From Acrocarpospora corrugata (GTDB lineage Bacteria; Actinomycetota; Actinomycetes; Streptosporangiales; Streptosporangiaceae): DNA of 64,000 nt. This document shows, piece after piece, positions 1 to 8,044 of the stretch. The position numbers and the translations under genes are program-made. The stretch covers positions 124,001 to 188,000 of the forward strand of contig NZ_BLAD01000036.1 of assembly GCF_009687845.1 (NCBI RefSeq), written 5' to 3'. Position 1 is the first letter of the stretch. Every line of letters starts with the position of its first letter. A model generated the notes under the pieces. It ran no database searches. It had not been told where the DNA came from and worked only from the letters and a program-made list of their open reading frames with translations.

Positions 1-256
1 AGCGGTGGCCGCGGCGGGGGTCGTAGGGGCCGTGGACGCGGTAGCCGTACCGCTGACCGGGCATGATGCCCGGCAGGTAGCCGTGCCAGACGAAGCCATC
101 CATCTCCGGCAGGTCGATCCGGGTCTCGATCTGGTCGTCGTCGTAGAGGCAGAGCTCGACCCGGTCGGCGATCTCGGAGAACACCGAAAATCCCGTGCCC
201 ACCCCATCCCAGGTGGCGCCGAGTGGGTACGGCTCTCCAGGCCAGATGTCGCGCAT
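1..256 (-). CDS. glgX: Glycogen debranching enzyme GlgX, N-terminal part (runs off the left edge)
   Basis: Translating the minus strand from an ATG at 256 gives an open frame to the window edge (85 codons) beginning [18 protein letters not shown] and continuing with [19 protein letters not shown] and [14 protein letters not shown]. This is the characteristic start of the GlgX/TreX-type debranching enzymes: a CBM48 starch-binding module (PxPLGAxxDGxGxxFxxFSE) followed by the [12 protein letters not shown] joint into the GH13 barrel. The family hydrolyses alpha-1,6 branches of glycogen in the cytoplasm. Only the first tenth or so is visible, so catalytic residues cannot be checked. The call rests on the N-terminal signature. 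Confidence 0.85.
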   Translation of the reverse strand, partial: MRDIWPGEPYPLGATWDGVGTGFSVFSEIADRVELCLYDDDQIETRIDLPEMDGFVWHGYLPGIMPGQRYGYRVHGPYDPRRGHR

Positions 257-357
257 GTATCCCCATTGTCCACTGATGAGCCCCCTTCTGCACCCCGTCA
301 ATTTCCCGGTCGATAGTCTGTTTTGGCAGTCCGTATCGTGGAGCATCGGGGGAGCTC

Positions 358-1008
358 ATGAGGTACGTGGGGTTTCTTACCCTATTGTCGGGCATCGCGC
401 TGACGACCGGATGCACCCACGAACCCGCCCTGGCCCTCGCGGCCGCAGCCCAGTCAGTGACCCCCGAGGGCTGGTGCAAGACCCATGGCGGCATCGTGCA
501 GTCCTACGTCACGAAGAATCCGGAAGCTCCGACCGTGGAGCTGCCCATGTGCGTCTTCCGCAGCCCCGACGGCACCCAGATCCTCATCGGCGCGTCCACA
601 TTGGCCGCCGAGGAGGCCACCTTGGCAGCGGTGGCCTACGTCAACCGCCCGCCGATGCCCAACGCCGGCAGCGCCCCCAACCCCGCCGTCGCCTACTGCG
701 AGTCCCTGGGCGGCAAATCAGACCCCGCAGGCTGGACCCCCACCAACCGCCCCACCGCCACCCCAGTCCCGCTCTGCTTCTTCACCGACAAGTCGGTCAT
801 CGACGCCTGGGGCCTGGCCGCCCGCGCCTCCAGCACCCCACGCGGCCCCGACCTGACCCCCAAATTCCGCTACCAGACACCCACGCCGGGCCTCTCAGCC
901 GCGCCCCGAAACACCCCGCCCCCCGCCACTCCTTCAAACGCGGACCGGACGGCACCAAAGATCACCGAACCCCCGGTTTCGGACGCGCGCCCGCTTCCCC
1001 TTCCCTAG
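358..1008 (+). CDS. Lipoprotein with two DUF333-like repeats
   Basis: 216-aa predicted lipoprotein. The first 20 residues form a signal peptide ending in the lipobox LTTGC (Cys19), so it should be anchored on the outer face of the membrane. Two similar modules follow: about residues 38-95 (WCKTHGG...LPMCVF) and about 108-155 (NPAVAYCESLGGK...VPLCFF...WGLAAR). The second is a clear DUF333 ('putative hemolysin') pattern of YCexxGG ... C.F..G....W; the first looks like a diverged copy. The last 60 residues are Pro/Thr-rich and low complexity. A GGGGGAG Shine-Dalgarno lies just before the ATG. Function is not known; it stands alone between glgX and an aldehyde dehydrogenase. Confidence 0.75.
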   Translation: MRYVGFLTLLSGIALTTGCTHEPALALAAAAQSVTPEGWCKTHGGIVQSYVTKNPEAPTVELPMCVFRSPDGTQILIGASTLAAEEATLAAVAYVNRPPMPNAGSAPNPAVAYCESLGGKSDPAGWTPTNRPTATPVPLCFFTDKSVIDAWGLAARASSTPRGPDLTPKFRYQTPTPGLSAAPRNTPPPATPSNADRTAPKITEPPVSDARPLPLP

Positions 1009-1088
1009 CCGCACCCCGGGCTCCTTCAAACGCGGTTCCTCCCGGACCGAGCAGCACCCGGATTGCCACCTCCGCCGGTTTCGACGAT

Positions 1089-1116
1089 AGTCAAGCAAGC
1101 GTACGCTTGGTGGACT
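1089..1116. promoter_or_regulatory. Palindromic operator upstream of aldehyde dehydrogenase
   Basis: A perfect 14-bp palindrome (CAAGCGTACGCTTG, 1096-1109) sits inside a 28-bp dyad (AGTCAAG.../...GTGGACT) with only two mismatched pairs. It ends 21 bp before the preferred ATG of the aldehyde dehydrogenase. The shape is typical of TetR-family operators. No TetR gene is present in the window, so the regulator is encoded elsewhere. Confidence 0.6.
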
Positions 1117-1137
1117 GTTTCGATGGTGGAGGCGGGT

Positions 1138-2577
1138 ATGCGGGAGTACCGGAATCTGGTCGGTGGCGAGCTCGTCGATGCCGTCGAGGGGCGGTTACTG
1201 GATTCCGTGAACCCGGCGACCGGGGAGGTTTGGGCGCGGGTGCCCGCCAGCGGGGCCGCCGACGCGGAGGCCGCGGTGGCGGCGGCGCGGGCGGCGCTGC
1301 CGGGGTGGGCCGGGATGCCGGCGTTGGGGCGGGCGCATTTCCTGCGGAAGGTCGCGGCGGTTTTCGCGGAGCACGCGGAAGAGCTCGCCCGGGTGGAGAC
1401 GACCGACAATGGCCGGATAATTCGGGATACGTTGAAACGTGATTTGCCGGGGATGACCTATCTCTGGCAGATCGCGGCAGGTCAGGTGATCGACGCGGTC
1501 AAAGGGGATACGGTCATTCTCGGGCCGGACACCTGGGGGTTCACGCGGCGCGAGCCCTACGGCGTGGTAGTGGGAATCATCCCCTGGAATTCCCCTATTT
1601 CCACCTTCTCGGCGAAGGCCGCTTACGCCCTGGCTGCCGGAAACACGGTCATCATCAAACCCGCGGAACAGGCGTGCGCGGGCGTCCTCCGCCTGGGCGA
1701 ACTACTCGCGGACGTGCTGCCACCCGGAGTCCTGAACATCGTGAGCGGCCTGGGCGAGGACGTCGGCGACGCCCTGGTCCGCCACCGCGGCGTCAACAAG
1801 ATCAGCCTCACCGGTTCCACCCAGACAGGCCAGATCATCACCCGAGCCTCAGCCGACTCCCTGAAGCCCCTGACCTTCGAACTCGGCGGCAAATCCCCAA
1901 ATATCGTCTTCGCGGACGCTGACTTGGACGCAGCCGCCGCAGGCGTCACCATCAACTCGATCTACACCGGCAACGCCGGCCAGGTCTGCGTCGCAGGCTC
2001 GCGGATCCTGATCCAGCGACCGATCTGGACCGAGATGATCGAACGAATCGCCTCCACCGCAGCCCAGATCAGACTCGGTGACCCCCTGGACATGGCCACC
2101 ACGATGGGCCCCATCGTCTCGTCCGGACAGTACGAACGTGTCCTCGGCTACCTCGAAATCGCCGAGAAGGAAGGCGCCGAACTCCTGTTCGGCGGCCGAT
2201 TCGGAGCCGAAGTAGTGCCCTCACTCCCCGCCGGCTACTGGGTAGAACCAACCCTCTACACCACCACCGACAACCGCCTGAAAATCTGCCAGGAAGAAAT
2301 CTTCGGCCCCGTCGCCGTCGCCATCCCCTTCGACACCGACGACGAAGCCCTCACCATCGCCAACGACTCCGACTACGGCCTCGCCTCCGGCGTATGGACC
2401 CAGAACCTGGCTCGAGCCCACCGCTTCGTCCGCGACCTCAACAGCGGCTGCGTCTGGGTGAACACCTTCCGCCAAATGCCCGCCGGCCTCCCCTTCGGCG
2501 GCCTCAAGGACAGCGGCTACGGCCACGACGGCGTCCTCGAATACACCCGGGAAAAGGCCGCGATCATCCAGACCTGA
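1138..2577 (+). CDS. Aldehyde dehydrogenase (NAD(P)+-dependent, ALDH superfamily)
   Basis: 479-aa cytosolic aldehyde dehydrogenase of normal family length, oxidising an aldehyde to the acid with NAD(P)+. Visible signatures are the cofactor-side IIPWNSPI, the general base Glu248 in FELGGKSPN, and the catalytic Cys284 in NAGQVCVAGSR. C-terminal residues include GLPFGGLKDSGYG. The ATG at 1138 is chosen because GGAGG lies 5 nt upstream and because upstream in-frame ATGs (1063, 1123) would place the start before or very near the 28-bp operator palindrome. The substrate cannot be deduced. It is probably controlled by the palindrome at 1089-1116. Converges on the LigD gene with a 17-bp gap. Confidence 0.9.
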   Translation: MREYRNLVGGELVDAVEGRLLDSVNPATGEVWARVPASGAADAEAAVAAARAALPGWAGMPALGRAHFLRKVAAVFAEHAEELARVETTDNGRIIRDTLKRDLPGMTYLWQIAAGQVIDAVKGDTVILGPDTWGFTRREPYGVVVGIIPWNSPISTFSAKAAYALAAGNTVIIKPAEQACAGVLRLGELLADVLPPGVLNIVSGLGEDVGDALVRHRGVNKISLTGSTQTGQIITRASADSLKPLTFELGGKSPNIVFADADLDAAAAGVTINSIYTGNAGQVCVAGSRILIQRPIWTEMIERIASTAAQIRLGDPLDMATTMGPIVSSGQYERVLGYLEIAEKEGAELLFGGRFGAEVVPSLPAGYWVEPTLYTTTDNRLKICQEEIFGPVAVAIPFDTDDEALTIANDSDYGLASGVWTQNLARAHRFVRDLNSGCVWVNTFRQMPAGLPFGGLKDSGYGHDGVLEYTREKAAIIQT

Positions 2578-2594
2578 CCTCCGCCCAAGGGCCC

Positions 2595-3596
2595 CTACTC
2601 GTCGTCGTGCCGCGCCTTGGATGGTTGCACGCGTTTCGGTTCGCCTGGCATCTTCGGATAGTTCGGCGGATACGGCATGTCGCCGCGGTCGTCCTCCTCA
2701 TACCGGCGCAGCAGTTCCTCCAGGGAGAACGACTGGTCGTCGATGGTCTGGTGGACGTCGCCGAGTTTGGCGAAGCGTTCCGGCATGGTGCGGATGTCGA
2801 AGTCGCGGGGGTCGCAGTCGGACAGTTCGTCCCAGGTGACCGGGGCCGAGACCGTGGCCTCCGGTTTGGCGCGGACCGAGTAGGCGCTGGCGATCGTGCG
2901 GTCGCGGGCGTTCTGGTTGAAGTCGATGAAGACGCGTTCGCCGCGTTCCTCCTTCCACCAGGCGGTGGTGGCCAGGTCGGGGACCCGGCGTTCGACCTCC
3001 CGGGCGAAGGTGATCGCCGCGTATCTGACCTCGGTGAACGTCCAGCGCGGCTCAAGACGGATGGCGACGTGGATGCCGCGGTTTCCCGACGTCTTCGGGA
3101 AGCCGGTCATGCCGAGGTCGTCGAGCACGCTCTTGGCCGCGAAGGCGACCTTCCTGGCCTGGTCGAAGCCGGTGCCGGGCTGCGGGTCGATGTCGATGCG
3201 GAGCTCGTCGGGATGGTCGAGGGTGCCGCGCCGGGAGTGCCACGGGTGGAAGTCGATCGTCCCCAGGTTGGCGCACCAGGCGATGCCCGCGACTTCGGTG
3301 GGGCAGAACGCGTCAGCCGTACGCCCGCTGGGGAAACGGACGTTCACCGTTTCGATCCAGTCAGGGTGTTTGGGCATGCGTTTCTGGTAGATCGCCTCGG
3401 TTTCGATGCCATCGGGATGGCGTTTGATGTAGGTCGGGCGTTCGCGCACCGCCCGCAGCACGCCGTCGCCGACGCTCACGTAGTACTCCACCAACTCGCG
3501 CTTGGTCGCGCCGATGCCTGGGAAGTAGACCTTGTCCGGGTTGCTGACCTTGACGGTCCGGCCCCCGACGTCGAGTTCTATGTACGGCGATGCCAT
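2595..3596 (-). CDS. ligD: Stand-alone LigD-type polymerase/primase domain (NHEJ)
   Basis: 333-aa protein equal to the polymerase (PolDom, archaeo-eukaryotic primase fold) part of LigD, which fills gaps and adds ribonucleotides at double-strand breaks during Ku-dependent end joining. Diagnostic stretches are NPDKVYFPGIGATK, PTYIKRHPDG, the metal-binding pair D135/D137 in RIDIDPQPG, KTSGNRGIHV, and VFIDFNQNARDRTIASAYSVR with the third acidic residue. There is no ligase or phosphoesterase domain, as in actinobacteria where the three LigD activities are separate genes. No Ku or ligase is in the window. No Shine-Dalgarno precedes the ATG at 3596, and a TAGTGT hexamer 6 nt upstream suggests a leaderless transcript. 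Confidence 0.9.
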   Translation of the reverse strand: MASPYIELDVGGRTVKVSNPDKVYFPGIGATKRELVEYYVSVGDGVLRAVRERPTYIKRHPDGIETEAIYQKRMPKHPDWIETVNVRFPSGRTADAFCPTEVAGIAWCANLGTIDFHPWHSRRGTLDHPDELRIDIDPQPGTGFDQARKVAFAAKSVLDDLGMTGFPKTSGNRGIHVAIRLEPRWTFTEVRYAAITFAREVERRVPDLATTAWWKEERGERVFIDFNQNARDRTIASAYSVRAKPEATVSAPVTWDELSDCDPRDFDIRTMPERFAKLGDVHQTIDDQSFSLEELLRRYEEDDRGDMPYPPNYPKMPGEPKRVQPSKARHDDE

Positions 3597-3602
3597 AACT
3601 GG

Positions 3603-3608
3603 ACACTA
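3603..3608 (-). promoter_or_regulatory. -10-like hexamer for a leaderless ligD transcript
   Basis: On the minus strand TAGTGT (TANNNT) ends 6 nt before the ATG at 3596, where no ribosome-binding site is visible. That geometry would start transcription at or next to the A of the ATG. No convincing -35 was found, so this is a weak call. Confidence 0.3.
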
Positions 3609-3689
3609 CCCAGTCCCACCGACAGACCGGGAAGCTTCTCGAACGGGTTCATGTTGACGTTGGTAACCCGACGAACAAGGCTGGTGAGC

Positions 3690-4088
3690 ATGGACAAGGT
3701 GGTCAAGAGCGACGCCGAGTGGCGCGTGCAGCTGTCCCCGGAGGAGTTCCGGGTGCTGCGGCAGGCGGGCACCGAGCGGCCGTTCACCGGGGAGTACGTC
3801 GACACCAAGACCGTCGGCGTCTACAACTGCCGGGCCTGCGGGGCAGAGCTGTTCCGCTCGGACACCAAGTTCGAGTCGCACTGCGGCTGGCCCTCTTTCT
3901 TCGAGCCGAGCGAGTCCGACGCGGTCACCCTGATCGAGGATCGCACGCTCGGCATGACCCGGGTGGAGGTGCGCTGCGCGGCCTGTGACTCGCACTTGGG
4001 TCACGTCTTCCACGGGGAGGGCTACCCGACCCCGACCGACGACCGATACTGCATCAACTCGGTCAGCCTGACCCTCAAGCCCGTCTAG
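3690..4088 (+). CDS. msrB: Peptide-methionine (R)-S-oxide reductase MsrB
   Basis: 132-aa MsrB, which reduces the R-epimer of methionine sulfoxide in proteins. Structural zinc is held by two CxxC pairs (C47/C50 and C96/C99). The catalytic cysteine is C121 in RYCINSVSL and a likely resolving cysteine is C65 in SHCGWPSF. The length fits the single-domain family. The ATG at 3690 follows GGTGA. The frame is open far upstream, but only this part resembles a protein family. Its stop codon shares the 4-bp palindrome CTAG (4085-4088) with the stop of the convergent gene. It lies near hemQ as in M. tuberculosis (Rv2674/Rv2676c). Confidence 0.95.
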   Translation: MDKVVKSDAEWRVQLSPEEFRVLRQAGTERPFTGEYVDTKTVGVYNCRACGAELFRSDTKFESHCGWPSFFEPSESDAVTLIEDRTLGMTRVEVRCAACDSHLGHVFHGEGYPTPTDDRYCINSVSLTLKPV

Positions 4089-4627
4089 GCGTCCGGTTCC
4101 GGGTGGGTGACCCGGCAGTCGCGGTCCTCCGGGCCGAGGATGTTGGCGAGGACGGGATTCCCGTTCTCGCCGAACTCGGCCTGGACGAAGACGACGGGAT
4201 CGTGTTCGCCGATGGACTCCAGGTAGAGCAGACCGCGCTCGCAGAGCCGGAGCGCGGTCCTGGAGTTGTTCGCACCCTCCGGCAGATCCGTATATATCCG
4301 CAGATAGCGCCCGGTGGTACGGATATCCGTTACCCGGCCGTTCGTACGGTCGGCCCAGCGCTTGTTGAAATAGGCGACAGCGGAATCGTCGCTGTGTTCC
4401 GTCTTCCCGGAGGCCGGCTTCTCGGCACCGCTCGCCACATGAAGCTCCCCCGAGGACGTCGGCGTCACGGACGCGGCCACCGGACGAGGCGGCGGATCGG
4501 ATCGCAGCAGCGGAACCCCCACCGCGACACCGCCCAGCCCCAGGCAGACCGCCCCGACGCCGATCTCGGCGAGCCGCGACCTCGGCCGCCGCCGCCGTCC
4601 TCTGGAACGTGCCAGCCGAGCAGACAT
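4085..4627 (-). CDS. Single-pass membrane protein of unknown function
   Basis: 180-aa protein that I do not recognise. An Arg-rich cytoplasmic N-terminus (SRGRRRRPRSR) is followed by one hydrophobic segment at about residues 20-42. A Ser/Thr/Glu-rich linker and a folded-looking extracytoplasmic domain of about 100 residues follow (VAYFNKRWADRTNGRVTDI ... LYLESIGEHDPVVFVQAEF), with two cysteines. GAGGGG lies next to the ATG at 4627, better than the in-frame ATG at 4645, which has no ribosome-binding site. It is transcribed in the same direction as the haem genes, 109 bp downstream of hemQ, so co-transcription is possible. Confidence 0.65.
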   Translation of the reverse strand: MSARLARSRGRRRRPRSRLAEIGVGAVCLGLGGVAVGVPLLRSDPPPRPVAASVTPTSSGELHVASGAEKPASGKTEHSDDSAVAYFNKRWADRTNGRVTDIRTTGRYLRIYTDLPEGANNSRTALRLCERGLLYLESIGEHDPVVFVQAEFGENGNPVLANILGPEDRDCRVTHPEPDA

Positions 4628-4736
4628 CGCCCCTCGCAATGACATGGGATTTCGTTTGAGTATCGCAAGAAAGGCGAGATCACGACCGGCAAACATGCGG
4701 AACGGGCATGCCCACCGGACATGCCCGACAACGGCG

Positions 4737-5438
4737 TTACGGCAGCGCGGCCACCAGTTCACTGACCGGCTTACGCGTGCCCGTGTAGAACGGGATCTCG
4801 ATCCGGGTGTGCCTGCGGGCCTCCGCGCCGCGCAGATGCCGCATCAGGTCGACGATCCGGTGGAGTTCGTCGGCCTCGAAGGCGAGCATCCACTCGTAGT
4901 CGTTCAGCGCGAAGCAGGCGACCGTGTTGGCCCGCACGTCCGGATAGTCGCGGGCCATCTTGCCGTGCTCGGCGAGCATGGCCCGGCGCTCGGAGTCCTC
5001 CAGCAGATACCAGTCCAGCGACCGGACGAACGGATACACCGACACGAAGTTCTTCGGCTCCTCATCGGCGAGGAAGGCCGGAATGTGTGACTTGTTGAAC
5101 TCGGCCGGCCGGTGCAGCGCCATCGCCGACCAGACCGGCTCGCTGGCCCGCCCCAGCCCGGTACGGCGGAACCGCCCGTACACCTCCTGCAGATCCTCCG
5201 CCGACGGCGCGTGCCACCACAGCATGAAGTCGGCGTCGGCCCGGAACCCGCCCACGTCGTAGACGCCCCGGGTGACCACGTCCTTCTGCTCGGACTGGGC
5301 CAGCAGCTCCGCCACCTCCTCGGCGACCGCGTCCCGGTTGCCGGGCAGGGCGTCGCGCAGCCGGAAGACCGACCACATGGTGTAGCGGATCACATTGTTC
5401 AGGTCACGCGCTCTTGGTCGCGGGGTGGCTTCCGTCAT
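4737..5438 (-). CDS. hemQ: Coproheme decarboxylase (HemQ/ChdC)
   Basis: 233-aa protein of the chlorite-dismutase superfamily. In Gram-positive bacteria HemQ converts coproheme III to haem b by two H2O2-dependent decarboxylations, the last step of the coproporphyrin-dependent route. Seen here: [19 protein letters not shown], the active Tyr in [14 protein letters not shown], the proximal-His region [14 protein letters not shown], and [16 protein letters not shown]. The chosen ATG at 5438 follows GGGGAG at 9 nt and overlaps the 3' end of the oxidase gene by 35 bp, indicating translational coupling. The order hemQ-hemY-hemE matches the mycobacterial locus. Confidence 0.95.
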   Translation of the reverse strand: MTEATPRPRARDLNNVIRYTMWSVFRLRDALPGNRDAVAEEVAELLAQSEQKDVVTRGVYDVGGFRADADFMLWWHAPSAEDLQEVYGRFRRTGLGRASEPVWSAMALHRPAEFNKSHIPAFLADEEPKNFVSVYPFVRSLDWYLLEDSERRAMLAEHGKMARDYPDVRANTVACFALNDYEWMLAFEADELHRIVDLMRHLRGAEARRHTRIEIPFYTGTRKPVSELVAALP

Positions 5439-6846
5439 GACGCCATTCTCCCCCCGGATCCAGGTGCTCCAGAATCCGGGATGCTGCTCTCCTCGCCGTA
5501 CCGACACAGGCGGGGATGCCGAGGCCGTCGTAGGCGGCGCCGCAGACGGCCAGGCCGGGCCGGGCGTCGACGGCGGCGCGGGCGCGGGCGATCCGATCGA
5601 GGTGGCCGACGTCGTACTGCGGCAGCCCGCCGCCCCACCGGCTGACCCGCGAGTCGATCGGCGGGCCCTGCACGCCCGCGGTGTGGGCGAGTTCGGCCGC
5701 GGCGAGGGCGACCAGGCCGGCGTCGTCGCGCTGGAGCACGTGCTCCTCGCCGACGCGGCCGATCGAGCAGCGGACCAGCACCAGTCCGGAGCCGGCCAGG
5801 TGCGGCCATTTGGTGGTGCTGAAGGTGACGGCCTTGACCGCGCGGCCCTCGATCGGCGGAACGAGGTAGCCGCTGCCCTCCGGCAGGGCGGCGAAGGCGT
5901 CCCGGGGGTAGGCGAGGGTGACGATGGCCATGCTCGCGTACTCGATCGCGGCCAGTTCCGCGGACGCGCCGGGCACGTCCCGGCTGAGCAGCCGCGCCGC
6001 CGCCGGGGCCGGGACGGCGACGATGACCGCGTCTGCGTCGACCAGTTCCTCCGCTCTGGTCGGCCCGGTCAGGAGCCGCCAGCCCGTGCTGGTACGGCTG
6101 AGCCCGCGCACCATAACCCCGGTCCTGACCTGGGCGCCCGAGGCCGCCGCCAGCGCGGGTGGCAGGCTGCCGAGGCCGCCCTTGAGCGTGGTGAACACGG
6201 GACCGGCGTCCTTCGGGCCGGCGGCCACGATGTTCTTGGCCGCTTGGAGCAGTGATCGTTCCGTCCGGGCCGCCGCCGCGACGGCCGGCATGGTCGCGGC
6301 CAGGGACAGCCGGTCGGCGCGGCCCGCGTAGACCCCGCCGAGCAGCGGTTCGACCAGCCGGTCGACGATCTCGTCGCCCATCCGGGCGGTGATGTACTCG
6401 GCAACCGATATGTCTCCGTCAACCAGGGTGGGCGGCAGCACCTGATCCATCGGTACCCGGGCCAAACCGCCTGGCGACAGCAGGCCCGATTTCGCCAGCG
6501 CGGCCAGATCGGACGGCACGCCCATGACCTGCCCGGACGGCATCGGGCGCAGTTCGCCCCTGGACAGAATCGACGACCGCGTGGTGCCGGGATCCACCAA
6601 TTGATCCGCCAGCCCGATCGCCGCGACCAGTTCCCTGCCTTCCGGCCGCCGCGCCAGCATGGCCTCGGCCCCGGCGTCGATCAGCACCCCCGCGACCTCG
6701 GACGCGGTCAGTTTCCCGCCGATCCGGGGCGCCCCCTCCAGAACCGTGATCCGCAACCCCGGTCCGGCCTGCGCCCGCAGGAACCACGCCGCGGCCAGCC
6801 CGGCGACCCCCGCCCCCACGATCACGACGTGCTTGTCCATCCCCAT
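5404..6846 (-). CDS. hemG: Coproporphyrinogen III / protoporphyrinogen oxidase (HemY-type, CgoX)
   Basis: 480-aa FAD-dependent oxidase. The N-terminal Rossmann motif [17 protein letters not shown] binds FAD, followed by [13 protein letters not shown]; later [10 protein letters not shown] and a C-terminal [15 protein letters not shown] are typical of the HemY family. With HemQ downstream the enzyme should oxidise coproporphyrinogen III to coproporphyrin III. An ATG at 6846 (or 6840) is used; the upstream GTG at 6885 has no ribosome-binding site and adds residues not expected for the family. Transcribed toward hemQ, with a 35-bp overlap. Symbols hemY and cgoX are also used. Confidence 0.92.
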   Translation of the reverse strand: MGMDKHVVIVGAGVAGLAAAWFLRAQAGPGLRITVLEGAPRIGGKLTASEVAGVLIDAGAEAMLARRPEGRELVAAIGLADQLVDPGTTRSSILSRGELRPMPSGQVMGVPSDLAALAKSGLLSPGGLARVPMDQVLPPTLVDGDISVAEYITARMGDEIVDRLVEPLLGGVYAGRADRLSLAATMPAVAAAARTERSLLQAAKNIVAAGPKDAGPVFTTLKGGLGSLPPALAAASGAQVRTGVMVRGLSRTSTGWRLLTGPTRAEELVDADAVIVAVPAPAAARLLSRDVPGASAELAAIEYASMAIVTLAYPRDAFAALPEGSGYLVPPIEGRAVKAVTFSTTKWPHLAGSGLVLVRCSIGRVGEEHVLQRDDAGLVALAAAELAHTAGVQGPPIDSRVSRWGGGLPQYDVGHLDRIARARAAVDARPGLAVCGAAYDGLGIPACVGTARRAASRILEHLDPGGEWRHDGSHPATKSA

Positions 6847-6966
6847 GCCGTTCAACGCTACCCGCAGCCCCCGCCGGTCCCCCACCTAGATCCTGCGGAC
6901 TCTGCCGTGACAGCATCGTGACGATCCGTTTCAAACCGGCTGCCGACTCGAAGCGTCTTCAAGGAC

Positions 6967-8010
6967 ATGAAGAAAATGCGGCCCACGCCCGGCAGGGCGG
7001 CACGAGGCCTGGGATATCTGCTGGTTCCGCTGACGGTGTCCGCGTTCCTGGCCGCCGGGTGCGGGGGCGCCGAGATGGGGGGCAGCACCGCCGCTCCCGC
7101 GATGTCATCGGAGAACGAGGCGGCGATGGGCGGGGTCGCGCAGGACTCCGCCGCCGCCAAGATGGCACCGTCGCAGGCGCCCGAGGGCGAGTCCGCCGAC
7201 CAGTCGCGGCGGGCCGTCGGCAACAGCGGGCCGGTGCAGCCGATCAACATCCAGACGGTGGATCGGTCGATCATCTACACGGCCGAGCTGACCGTGCAGG
7301 CCAAGGACGTGGGCAAGGCGAGTGACAGCGCCAAGCAGCTCGTGCTCGGCGCGGGCGGTTACGTCTCGGACGAGAAGAGCAACGCCTTCAGCGGCAGCAA
7401 CAGCGAAGCCATGATCACGTTCAAGATCCCGCCGGCGCGTTACGCGGAGGTGCTGGTCAAGCTCGGCACCGATCTCGGCGAGCGGCGCTCCCTGCACCAG
7501 GGCGCCCAGGACGTCACCGGCGAGGTGGCCGACGTGGCGGCCCGGGTCAAGTCGGCGGAGTCCGCGCTGGACCAGTTCCGGCTGCTGCTCACCAAGGCCG
7601 ACAAGATCGGCGAGATCCTGGAGATCGAGCGGGAGATCCAGAACCGCACCGCCGAGCTGGAGTCCCTCCAGGCCCGGCAGAAGGCCCTCGCCGAGCAGAC
7701 CGGCATGGCCACGGTGACCCTCACCCTGGTCGGCCCCAGCGTCGTGATCGAGACGCCGCAGGAGGAGCCGAGCGGCTTCTTCGGCGGCCTTGAGGTCGGC
7801 TGGAACGCCCTGGTGAAGGCGGTCGAGATCGGCCTCACCCTGCTCGGCACGCTGCTCCCGTGGCTGATCCTGATCGTCCTGATGTGGGTGATCGTCCAGC
7901 AGATCCTCCGCCGGGTACGGCCACGGCAGACGGCCCCCGCCGTCACCGTCCAGGAGAAGGCCCCGGAACCGAAGGACGACGCCCCGGTGGGCAGCACGTC
8001 CGAAAGCTGA
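6967..8010 (+). CDS. DUF4349 lipoprotein with coiled coil and C-terminal membrane helix
   Basis: 347-aa protein. A signal peptide ends in the lipobox AAGC (about residue 35). A Ser/Ala-rich linker leads into the DUF4349 domain (about 95-260): IIYTAELTVQAKDV, GGYVSDEKSNAF, then a helical section rich in Glu/Lys that should form a coiled coil (EREIQNRTAELESLQARQKA). A membrane helix near 295-320 (LLPWLILIVLMWVIVQQIL) and a basic tail follow. It is thus attached at both ends, unusual for a lipoprotein but normal for this family. Role unknown. It separates hemE from hemG and reads against them. AAGGA precedes the ATG; an ATG 9 nt later is equally possible. Confidence 0.8.
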   Translation: MKKMRPTPGRAARGLGYLLVPLTVSAFLAAGCGGAEMGGSTAAPAMSSENEAAMGGVAQDSAAAKMAPSQAPEGESADQSRRAVGNSGPVQPINIQTVDRSIIYTAELTVQAKDVGKASDSAKQLVLGAGGYVSDEKSNAFSGSNSEAMITFKIPPARYAEVLVKLGTDLGERRSLHQGAQDVTGEVADVAARVKSAESALDQFRLLLTKADKIGEILEIEREIQNRTAELESLQARQKALAEQTGMATVTLTLVGPSVVIETPQEEPSGFFGGLEVGWNALVKAVEIGLTLLGTLLPWLILIVLMWVIVQQILRRVRPRQTAPAVTVQEKAPEPKDDAPVGSTSES

Positions 8011-8013
8011 TCG

Positions 8014-8044
8014 GAAAGGGCTGCCCCAAGCGGGCAGCCCTTTC
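8014..8044. terminator. Bidirectional terminator between DUF4349 gene and hemE
   Basis: A perfect 13-bp stem (GAAAGGGCTGCCC at 8014-8026, GGGCAGCCCTTTC at 8032-8044) with a 5-nt loop lies exactly between two convergent stop codons. Both strands end the stem with AAA/TTT, so it can serve both genes. Confidence 0.85.

Noticed and set aside
5-316. 103-codon plus-strand frame at the left edge
   Set aside because: The minus strand encodes an unmistakable GlgX N-terminus over the same bases.
1063-1137. Earlier ATG for the aldehyde dehydrogenase
   Set aside because: It would place the operator palindrome inside the coding region and lacks a ribosome-binding site; the ATG at 1138 has GGAGG.
2394-3689. 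Long N-terminal extension in frame with msrB
   Set aside because: The extension lies antisense to ligD and over the end of the dehydrogenase; MsrB similarity begins at the ATG at 3690.
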